Below, piece after piece: positions 26,563 through 34,204 of a stretch of DNA of 56,162 nucleotides (the stretch's first letter is position 1; each line of letters starts with the position of its first letter). Both the position numbers and the translations under genes were made by a program. The stretch is taken from the NCBI GenBank assembly GCA_028691965.1, contig JAQUYE010000008.1, positions 1-56,162 on the forward strand. Reading direction: 5' to 3'. The notes under the pieces are model-generated. The model saw nothing but the letters and a program-made list of their open reading frames with translations, was not told the DNA's origin and searched no databases. The DNA is from Paludibacter sp. Lineage in GTDB: Bacteria > Bacteroidota > Bacteroidia > Bacteroidales > Paludibacteraceae.

Positions 26563-27122
26563 ACCAATTGCTGCTCTATCTTTGTGCCCATGATTACACC
26601 AATTTTGATACTGTTTTTTGTGCTCGTTGTTGAGATGGTTTCTGGCAATGGATTGTCCGTTAACTCCGGGAAGATTTCCGGGGCTGATGGTGATGTGTCG
26701 GGAGTAGAAGCTGGTGCGGTGCGCTTTGACCTTATTAAGAATGGAGGTTTCGGTAAACCAGGTGCATTTGTATCGGGTTTATGCGTTTCTACAGGTCGGT
26801 TTATAGTTGCTCCGATTGTTAATTTGAAGCATTCTGTTTTTAACATACCGGTTAAATGTATGTTTGCCGGATTTATGGTGTATTCAAACCGGGTTCTTAG
26901 TTGTGGTTCTTCACAGTTTGCCGGTTTCAGCTTTATAAGTAAAGCCTTTACGTTCAGCACTCCAGATTTTGTTACTTACAGTATTGCTGATCATTCATTT
27001 ACGGGAACTCTTCACACCAGTTCTTTTCTGCCAGGGGCAGCATTGACCGGAATAATTTCCAGTACTTTCTGTCCTCGCGAAGTAGCATTTGCGGCTGACA
27101 ATTCCCGCGCCTTGCCCCAATT
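26559..27122 (-). pseudogene. degenerate protein gene with three in-frame stops
   Basis: On the minus strand one frame encodes a protein-like sequence broken by TGA at 27012-27014, TGA at 26991-26993 and TAA at 26976-26978. Before the stops it reads KARELSAANATSRGQKVLEI and IIPVNAAPGRKELV. After them it reads VTKSGVLNVKALLIKLKPAN, then GMLKTECFKLTIGATINRPV and a proline-rich tail (NAPGLPKPPFLIRSKRT). The two TGA codons would restore Trp and the TAA Gln if single bases changed. A 207-codon open frame on the other strand over the same DNA looks less protein-like. The family is not recognised. Confidence 0.4.
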
Positions 27123-27377
27123 TCACTCCCCGTTTTTCACCCGGACCTGATTGCCGTGGTTCGTTTTTCATTTTTTCTACCCGCCAGTTGACCCTTTTCC
27201 GGTCAACTTTTTTTGTTTTTACCCTTAACCATTTCGCCCGAATGGTACTACTAATCCGATCCTTTTGTTACTAGCAACCTTATAAAAAGATACTGCTGTT
27301 TTTTCAGTATAATCAACTGTAGTTGATCCGACTGTTACTGTTATATTGATCCGCACGCCTGATATGATGGATTCCCA

Positions 27378-27466
27378 TATGTCATGTGATGAACCCGCAC
27401 ACCTTGCATGGGATACCCCCATGCAAGGTGTGCGGGTCTTCCATATGACATATAACGGTTCATCAC
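27378..27466. repeat. hairpin with interleaved flanking inverted repeats
   Basis: The core is a perfect 20-bp inverted repeat (27393-27412 and 27418-27437) around a 5-base loop. Outside it are two more complementary pairs: ATATGTCAT (27378-27386) with ATGACATAT (27445-27453), and GTGATGAAC (27386-27394) with GTTCATCAC (27458-27466). The order A-B-core-core'-A'-B' means A and B cannot both pair in a simple nested fold. It may be a mobile-element end, a protein site or a transcription terminator. Confidence 0.6.
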
Positions 27467-27566
27467 ATTTGGCGCGCCGGTCAGTTTGACTTGGCCGTTT
27501 GACAAAACAATGGAACCAAACGTACCATTTTGGTTTAGTTATCGTGTTTAATTGATCCTACCAGCC

Positions 27567-27598
27567 CCTCCCAAATCGTAAATTTACGATTTGGGAGG
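27567..27598. repeat. perfect 32-bp palindrome
   Basis: CCTCCCAAATCGTAAA at 27567-27582 is followed immediately by its exact reverse complement at 27583-27598, then TGTTTTATG. As RNA it would form a stem with a small central loop and could act as an intrinsic terminator on the plus strand; as DNA it could be a dimer binding site. Confidence 0.6.
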
Positions 27599-27906
27599 TG
27601 TTTTATGTTAATATATCTAACGATAATTGTTAAAATGCCAATTATAGGAACCAGTCATTTCCTATTATACCTGCTATTTCGGGGTAGTTGAAGATTAGTG
27701 AGTTAGCCAAGCCGTATTTAAAGACGATTGATAGCTGTGAAATTGACATTTTACTCAAATGCGCAACAAAAAAAGTAGCATGTTGCGCTGTAAATTAATA
27801 ATAATTAAATACCTTTATGGCTTTAATTAATGATTTTAAACCTGTTGTTTGATTTAACTAGGCGGCTGAAATTTAAATACATAACAGCTAATGGATTTGA
27901 CAAGCA

Positions 27907-27990
27907 ATGAAAACTATACACATCATAGTTAGTACGTTTCTATTTCTACTACTTAGTCAGTATACAGTACTCCCCCTCTCTAAAAATTGA
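27907..27990 (+). pseudogene. signal-peptide-like gene fragment
   Basis: A 27-codon frame begins MKTIHIIVSTFLFLLLSQYT and stops after PLSKN. The first 20 residues look like a classic signal peptide with a basic start and a hydrophobic core, but nothing follows. It may be the 5' stump of a deleted secreted-protein gene. It could also be a chance frame. Confidence 0.35.
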
Positions 27991-28020
27991 ACCTGAATTA
28001 AAGATATAAAAGGAAACCCC

Positions 28021-28521
28021 ATGCAGAATAAATGCTTAGTGGTAATTGACATTCAAAATGACATTACCAAAAACTACAAAGAAATTGTTGATAACATAAA
28101 TCGGGCAATAGATTGGGCGGTCGAAAATGAAATTCATGTCGTTTACATTAGGCATTATAACTTATCTGACGGCACAAGGACTTTCAAACCGAATACTCAT
28201 GGGTCTGAATTAGTCCCGGACATGAAACTGGTTTCCACCAACATTTTCGAAAAATCCAAAGGCAATGCATTGACCAGCCATGATTTTTCCGTCTTTATCA
28301 GGAAAAATGAAGTAAGCGAATTTTACATTACAGGAGCTGACGCTATCGCTTGCGTGTAATCAACTGTATTTAATATGCGCAAGGAAAATTACAAAGTTAC
28401 AGTCTTGTCAGATTGTATTACGAGTTATGATAAAAGGAAAATTGACGAAATGCTGAATTATTACGAAAAAAACGGGAGTAAAATTGTTACTCTGAATGAA
28501 TTGTTAGGTTCTCGTAATTAG
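28021..28521 (+). pseudogene. isochorismatase-family hydrolase, broken by one in-frame TAA
   Basis: The reading frame starts MQNKCLVVIDIQNDITKNYK and continues to GADAIACV, which includes the catalytic cysteine of the family. A TAA at 28357-28359 interrupts it two codons after that cysteine. Downstream the same frame continues as a normal family C-terminus (STVFNMRKENYKVTVLSDCI, then KRKIDEMLNYYEK) to TAG at 28519. A total of 166 codons is close to the usual family size. The frame is otherwise intact, so this is a recent single-base loss, a sequencing error, or a shortened product of 112 aa. Confidence 0.7.
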
Positions 28522-28545
28522 TAAGTTGAAATGCACCTGTTGTTG

Positions 28546-28775
28546 ACTCCCCGTGAACTTCAGAAATATGCCGAAGCGTTGGTTGGAGGCGATTTCCTGT
28601 CGAAAGAGCTTCACGAACGTCAGCTCAACGACATGATCGTACTCTCGCCACATGGTGCTTATGGGTTGTGTTTGCTCAGGCGTGGCAGTGTCTACGGCCA
28701 CAACGGTGCCGTGCCGGGTTATACGTCATCGATGTACCACAGCAACGAAAAGCAGTGCACTATTATTATTTATTT
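28546..28775 (+). pseudogene. 230-bp serine-hydrolase gene fragment (repeat copy A)
   Basis: This segment encodes TPRELQKYAEALVGGDFLSK and the HNGAVPGYTSSMYHSNEK motif, matching the C-terminal part of the intact serine hydrolase at 44812-45921. Base by base it agrees with 45619-45848 at 219 of 230 positions (11 mismatches, no gaps). The catalytic N-terminal half is absent and the sequence diverges completely on both sides. It is the left member of a direct repeat 17,073 bp apart that brackets the helicase/methylase island. Confidence 0.85.
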
Positions 28776-28810
28776 GGGAGATCTGAGGATATTAAAAGAC
28801 CAATTAATAG

Positions 28811-28951
28811 CAACAATATGGAATTGTGACTGCTTTTGCACTGTCAAATTACAACGAAAATTATGGTATAGCCGTGTCCGGTTATTGTGAGGGGATTACA
28901 CAATGGAGTAACGAGTTTCATAAAAGTGGAGCAACAAGGTTTTTTGTGTAA
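28811..28951 (+). pseudogene. short gene remnant of unknown family
   Basis: A 46-codon frame with no start codon lies between in-frame stops. It encodes YGIVTAFALSNYNENYGIAV and GYCEGITQWSNEFHKSG. It looks protein-like and not random, but the parent family was not recognised. It sits between the serine-hydrolase fragment and the promoter of the large helicase gene. Confidence 0.35.
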
Positions 28952-28962
28952 CTCCTGTTGTT

Positions 28963-28991
28963 TTGTTATTGCATATGATTTTGTATATTTG
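28963..28991 (+). promoter_or_regulatory. promoter of the helicase/methylase island
   Basis: TTG at 28963-28965, 18 bases, then TATATTTG at 28984-28991 fits the Bacteroidota consensus with a one-base shorter spacer. Transcription would begin near 28997. That favours the ATG at 29036 over the TTG at 29000 as the start of the large helicase. Confidence 0.55.
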
Positions 28992-29035
28992 GCCTACTAT
29001 TGAAAAATATTATCTTTACTTTACCTCAAGTATTT

Positions 29036-32000
29036 ATGGATGCCTTTAAAACTCACGAACAAGTAATTGCTAACTATCGGAATTATCTGACTTCTTTTAT
29101 AAATATTGTTGACGAGCGAATAAAGGAAGAAGTGGCTAATGCGTTTAATTCAAATGGTTTCATCCCCGACCCTTTGATACAATTCAATCCTTCATTCGAA
29201 AAAGGTGTGTCGCTGCAAACCCTGAGTGACGAAGGTCTGGTGCATCCCGATTTGGTTAAAACCCTCGGTAGTTATACACTGTACCGGCATCAGGTGGAAG
29301 CATTGCGTTTGGGTATTACTGAAAAAAAAGGTTTTATTGTAACTTCTGGAACAGGTTCCGGAAAATCCCTTACTTTTTTGGCTACAATTTTTAATTCGAT
29401 CTTTCAACAGGGCTCATGCAAGCCGACTGGTGTGAAAGCAATTCTGGTATATCCGATGAATGCGCTGATTAACTCTCAGGAAGAGGAAATTAAAAAATAC
29501 CAGACAAATTTCGGTGAGGGTTTTCCAGTGTCGTATGCAAAGTATACAGGGCAGGAAAGTGCTGACGAACGAGCCAGAATTCGCAAGGATGTTCCGGATA
29601 TCATACTTACCAATTACATGATGCTGGAACTCATCATGACCAGGCAATCGGAATCATGGATGAGAGATTCAATTAAAAACAATCTTCAATTTCTGGTGTT
29701 CGACGAACTGCATACCTACAGGGGTCGCCAGGGAGCTGATGTAAGTTTGTTGATTCGCAGACTGAAGAGTTGGTGCGCCAATGAAGTTCTTTGTATAGGG
29801 ACCTCGGCAACCATGGCCAGTGCAGGTACTCCCAGTGAAAAAAAGCAAAAAGTAGCCGATGTGGCATCTACCATTTTTGGAGCTTCGTATAATGCAACGC
29901 AAATAGTTGGTGAATACCTGGAGACCTGCACAGATGGAAAGGTTTTTTCGCCCATTGAATTACGCCGGGCCATAGATGCAGGAATTGATTTTCAGGGCGA
30001 TGAAGAAAGTTTTGTCCGACATGCGTTGACAAATTGGCTGGAATTAACTGTAGCGTTAAAACTTAATAAAGGATTTTACGAACGGGGAGTGCCGTTGACT
30101 TTGCCTGCTATCGCTGAAAAGCTTCGTTCGGAAACCGAACAGGAAAGCAGTAAAGTAATTGCTGTGTTGAATGATTTGTTGCGCTGGACTGAAAAGCTTA
30201 ACGAGAAGAATCGATTGCTTGAAACCCGAAAGTCGTATCTGCCCTTCCGTTTTCATCAGTTTATTTCACAAACCAGCACTGTTTCAGTTACGCTCGAACC
30301 CCGTTCCTACAGAGCGATTTCAATTCAACCGGGAAGGTATGTGAAAAGCGATCAGGAAGAAAAATTGCTGTTCCCGGTTTTGTTTAGTCGTTATTCGGGT
30401 GTCGATTTCATATGTGTTCACAAGGATGTAGCAACCAAAACCTTACAACCACGCAATCCTTCTGATCCCATTATTACCCTGCGCTTACAGGATGCAAAAG
30501 GAGAGAACCTGAAAGAAGAAAATTTTGCCGATGGATACCTGGTACTTGACGAAGGAGAAGAGTTCTGGACGGATAATCCAATTGAAATCGCTCCACGTGA
30601 ATGGCTTACCAAAGACGAAACCCGTTTCAGGCCCGAATACGAATGGTTGATGCCCAAGCCTGTGTTTTTTAACTCCAAAGGAGAGTATAGTCACGAAGAA
30701 ATTTTCCCGTTAAAAGGTTATTATATCCCGGCTAAATTGCGGATTGACCCCACTGCAGGTGTAATTTTCGATGATTCGAAAACGAATGAGGGTACCAAAT
30801 TGATGAGTCTGGGAAATGAAGGACGCAGTACGGCAACCACCATTTTGTCGTATTCTATCGTTAATTCGTTACATCTGCAACACGAAAAAGTCGAAAATCA
30901 AAAGCTATTGAGTTTTACCGACAACCGTCAGGATGCATCGTTGCAAGCGGGTCATTTCAACGATTTTCTTTCATCTATCCGACTAAGAGCAGCATTACGG
31001 GTTGCTTTGGTCGACAATTCCGGAGGTTTGGATGTAAATACAATAGCCGAACGTGTTTTTGATGAATTAAAATTAGACGAATCAGCCTATGCCTTGGATC
31101 CATCCTCCAATCCACGTTTTCCGGATGAAGATAATCAGAAAGCACTGAAACTGTATTTACTGTATCGTATTTTTCAGGATCTGAAAAGAGGTTGGCGGTA
31201 TACCTTGCCCAATTTAGAGCAAACGGCATTGATGCGCATACAGTACAAAAATTTGCATAAGCTGTGTGGCTATGATGATGAATTTCAGAATATTCCCTAT
31301 TTCAATTCGATTAATGCAGAACGCAGGGAGGAAATTCTCACGCAATTGCTACATTTCTTCAGGACTAATTTTGCCATTTATCACCGCATCCTGCTCGACG
31401 ATAAAGCAGAAACCGAGAATGTGTTGAAGAATAAGCTCGACGAGAAAAAACTCTGGTCGCTCGATCCGAATGAATCGTTGGAAGCACCTACCTATATGGT
31501 TGCTACTATCCCCGGAAGAAGTACACAAAAGAGAATATTTTTTGCATCCATGGGGCCCCGTTCCGGCTTTGGGAAGTTCCTCAAACGCAGGATGGTTGAA
31601 GATGGATTCACTCCTTTTAAACAGGATGAATACCGTGAGGTGATTGAGCAATTGTGCACCAAACTGGCAAGTGACGCTAAAATACTTCATAAACGAACTG
31701 ATTTACATGGAAGTACCGGTGTGGTGGATGGTTATTTGTTGAAAACGGATTTTATCAGTTGGTTGCCGGGTGATGGAGAAACGGTTGAAATTGACAAGAC
31801 TCGTCTGAATGCCTATAAGAATTTACAGTTGCAACCTAACCGCTTCTTTCAACAACTTTTCAAAACTGATTTTTCTCAGTTTGGTAAAGAAATCGTTGGA
31901 CGTGAACATACCGGTCAGTTATCCACCGCCGATCGGATACAACGAGAAGGAGATTTCAGGGCCGGAGCAATTTCTTCCTTGTTTTGTTCACCTACCATGG

Positions 32001-34201
32001 AATTGGGTATCGATATCTCGGACCTGAATATAGTGCACATGCGAAATGTACCACCCAACCCGGCCAATTACGCACAACGAAGCGGACGGGCAGGACGAAG
32101 CGGACAGACCGCCGTGGTTTTTACTTATTGCGCGGCCATGTCGCCCCACGATCAGAATTATTTCAAAGCAGCTCCTACCATGGTGGCTGGCTCGGTAGTT
32201 GTCCCCCGCATCGACCTGAAAAATGAAGAGCTGCTGACTTCTCACTTTAATGCCTATATATTGATGGAGCTGGCGGTGAAAGAGTTAAATTCATCCGTTG
32301 CTGATATGCTCGATCTCACTGTCGAATCCAACATCCGGGTGAGGGAAGATATAATTAATTCAATGGAACATAGTTTATCGCTCTATAAAAAGCAATGGAT
32401 TGCTAACTTTAAGCTGGTTACTTCGGGTATCCTTCCTGAATTACATTCTACCTGGTGGTTTACCGACGATTGGTTCGATAAGAAAATCAATTCGTTTGTT
32501 GCCCGTTTTCAAAAAGCATTCGATCGCTGGATACAGCTTTATTTATCAGCTTTAAAAATGATGAATCAGGCACATATCATCCTGAAAGATCCGACCTTAA
32601 AATCCGATAATCCGCTGAAAATAGAAGCTAAAAGCCAGTATGCAGTTTCGCAAAAACAACTGGCTTTACTCAAAAATGACAACAGAACCAGCTACGGCAA
32701 CGATTCTGAATTCTACATCTTCAGGTACCTGGCTGCCGAAGGTTTCCTGCCGGGATACAATTTTACCCGATTGCCGGTACGCGCTTTCGTGGGATATCGT
32801 TACAACGATCAGGGTGAATTTATTTCCCGACCACGTTCGGTTGCATTGAAAGAATTTGGACCGCAAAACATCGTTTATCACAATGGTAGTAAATACCGCA
32901 TCAACCGGATGATGGTGCTCGAAACAGAATCGATGCAGCGAAAAATCACCTTATCGCACGAGACCGGATATGCATTCCTGGATGCCGATGCTGAACTGGC
33001 CAATGTGGATCCGATTACCCGGGCAGAACTCCGAAATGGCATCAATTCGGAACATAAAACGATGCTGATGGAAATGGCCGAGAGCGAAGGAGTCCCTCAG
33101 GAGCGTATTTCGTGTGTGGAAGAAGAGCGAACATCGTCGGGTTACCGGATTGAGGAGTATTTCCGTTATCCGCAGGGGATTGAACGCACCGAAAGTCTTA
33201 TCATCAAAAAAGGAGATCAAAACCTGCTGAACCTGATTTTTGGTCAGGCTACCGAACTCATTAAAATAAACCGCAAGCTCAATAAAACCGAGCACGACGG
33301 TTTTGCTATCGACAAACGTAATGGTAAGTGGTTGGCTCAAAAAGACCTCGAACGACAGGAGGTGGCTGAGAATAAAAAGGATGTGATGGTATTTGTGCGC
33401 GATACTGCCGACACGCTGTATATTCAACCTATGCAGGCACTTGGGTTGAGCCGGGAGCAAACTGTTTCGCTCAGCTATGCAATGAAACGGGGCGCTGAAA
33501 AGCTCTTTCAGGTAGAAGAAAACGAAATTGGCGTACGGGTAATGGGCAAGGAAGATAAACCCAATATCCTGTTGTACGAAGCCGCTGAAGGAAGTTTGGG
33601 AATACTCTCTCAATTGGTTCAGGAGCCGTTGAAATTAAAAGAATTGTTTGTTGAAAGTTACCGAAGCATGCACTTCGACCCTGAAACAAAAGAAGAAACT
33701 GAGTTGGGACGTACACTGCCTAAAGCCACCTATCAGGATTTGTTGTCGTACTATAATCAACGTGATCACGAAGTGCTCGACCGCCATTCCATCAAACAAG
33801 CGCTTGAATTTCTGATGGATTGTGAGTTTTCAACCGTACAAAATGGCAATGATCGTGAAAAGCAATACCAATACTTGCTGGAAAACTACGACAAAAATAG
33901 TTCTACCGAAAAAAAACTGATCGATTATTTGTACAGGAATAACCTGGCTTTACCCGATAAGGCACAGGTAAATATGCCTGATTTTTATATCAGTGCCGAT
34001 TTTGTTTACACAACCGATGATGGTTCAGTAATCGTATTTTGTGATGGCTCGGTGCACGACCTTCCGGAGGTGAAAGCCGATGATGAATACAAACGCAACT
34101 TATTGATAGATGCTGGTTATGATGTGATTGTATGGCATTATGAAGAGAAACCAGAGGAGCTGGTAACCAGAAGAAAAGATGTTTTCAGAAAACTAAATTA
34201 A
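29036..34201 (+). CDS. giant DEAD-box helicase with DUF1998-like region and nuclease-like C-terminus (DISARM DrmA/B- or DruE-like)
   Basis: This is 1,721 aa from ATG 29036; the TTG at 29000 would add 12. The superfamily 2 motor has YRHQVEAL and Walker A TSGTGSGKS (about 103-111), box II FDELHTYRGRQGADVSLL (about 220), GTSATMAS (about 255), and after a long insert motif V-VI CSPTMELGIDISDLN and ANYAQRSGRAGRSGQ (about 985-1020). DUF1998-like sequence follows (about 1460-1570, with YEAAEGSLGILSQL), but its usual zinc cysteines are missing. The last 80 residues (MPDFYISADFVYTTDDG, VIVFCDGSVHD) resemble a Vsr/DUF559 PD-(D/E)xK fold with the usual glutamate replaced by Phe. The SNF2 gene follows by 3 bp. 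Confidence 0.85.
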   Translation: MDAFKTHEQVIANYRNYLTSFINIVDERIKEEVANAFNSNGFIPDPLIQFNPSFEKGVSLQTLSDEGLVHPDLVKTLGSYTLYRHQVEALRLGITEKKGFIVTSGTGSGKSLTFLATIFNSIFQQGSCKPTGVKAILVYPMNALINSQEEEIKKYQTNFGEGFPVSYAKYTGQESADERARIRKDVPDIILTNYMMLELIMTRQSESWMRDSIKNNLQFLVFDELHTYRGRQGADVSLLIRRLKSWCANEVLCIGTSATMASAGTPSEKKQKVADVASTIFGASYNATQIVGEYLETCTDGKVFSPIELRRAIDAGIDFQGDEESFVRHALTNWLELTVALKLNKGFYERGVPLTLPAIAEKLRSETEQESSKVIAVLNDLLRWTEKLNEKNRLLETRKSYLPFRFHQFISQTSTVSVTLEPRSYRAISIQPGRYVKSDQEEKLLFPVLFSRYSGVDFICVHKDVATKTLQPRNPSDPIITLRLQDAKGENLKEENFADGYLVLDEGEEFWTDNPIEIAPREWLTKDETRFRPEYEWLMPKPVFFNSKGEYSHEEIFPLKGYYIPAKLRIDPTAGVIFDDSKTNEGTKLMSLGNEGRSTATTILSYSIVNSLHLQHEKVENQKLLSFTDNRQDASLQAGHFNDFLSSIRLRAALRVALVDNSGGLDVNTIAERVFDELKLDESAYALDPSSNPRFPDEDNQKALKLYLLYRIFQDLKRGWRYTLPNLEQTALMRIQYKNLHKLCGYDDEFQNIPYFNSINAERREEILTQLLHFFRTNFAIYHRILLDDKAETENVLKNKLDEKKLWSLDPNESLEAPTYMVATIPGRSTQKRIFFASMGPRSGFGKFLKRRMVEDGFTPFKQDEYREVIEQLCTKLASDAKILHKRTDLHGSTGVVDGYLLKTDFISWLPGDGETVEIDKTRLNAYKNLQLQPNRFFQQLFKTDFSQFGKEIVGREHTGQLSTADRIQREGDFRAGAISSLFCSPTMELGIDISDLNIVHMRNVPPNPANYAQRSGRAGRSGQTAVVFTYCAAMSPHDQNYFKAAPTMVAGSVVVPRIDLKNEELLTSHFNAYILMELAVKELNSSVADMLDLTVESNIRVREDIINSMEHSLSLYKKQWIANFKLVTSGILPELHSTWWFTDDWFDKKINSFVARFQKAFDRWIQLYLSALKMMNQAHIILKDPTLKSDNPLKIEAKSQYAVSQKQLALLKNDNRTSYGNDSEFYIFRYLAAEGFLPGYNFTRLPVRAFVGYRYNDQGEFISRPRSVALKEFGPQNIVYHNGSKYRINRMMVLETESMQRKITLSHETGYAFLDADAELANVDPITRAELRNGINSEHKTMLMEMAESEGVPQERISCVEEERTSSGYRIEEYFRYPQGIERTESLIIKKGDQNLLNLIFGQATELIKINRKLNKTEHDGFAIDKRNGKWLAQKDLERQEVAENKKDVMVFVRDTADTLYIQPMQALGLSREQTVSLSYAMKRGAEKLFQVEENEIGVRVMGKEDKPNILLYEAAEGSLGILSQLVQEPLKLKELFVESYRSMHFDPETKEETELGRTLPKATYQDLLSYYNQRDHEVLDRHSIKQALEFLMDCEFSTVQNGNDREKQYQYLLENYDKNSSTEKKLIDYLYRNNLALPDKAQVNMPDFYISADFVYTTDDGSVIVFCDGSVHDLPEVKADDEYKRNLLIDAGYDVIVWHYEEKPEELVTRRKDVFRKLN

Positions 34202-34204
34202 ACG

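Larger units (their letters stand above)
27123..28020. other. intergenic region, no intact gene
   Basis: About 900 bases lie between the degenerate minus-strand gene and the isochorismatase-like pseudogene. They contain two large inverted repeats (27393-27437 and 27567-27598), a 7-bp inverted repeat (27514-27520 with 27529-27535) and a 27-codon signal-peptide-like fragment (27907-27990). No other coding frame or RNA gene was recognised. Confidence 0.6.

Noticed and set aside
26527-27150. A 207-codon open frame on the plus strand
   Set aside because: Its amino acid make-up is unlike a folded protein and the opposite strand gives a better protein-like sequence, although broken; I kept the minus-strand remnant only.
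29036-34201. Druantia type III (DruE with DruH)
   Set aside because: DruE is a similar helicase, but no DruH-like gene is present and the methylase, SNF2 and PLD-like genes fit DISARM better.
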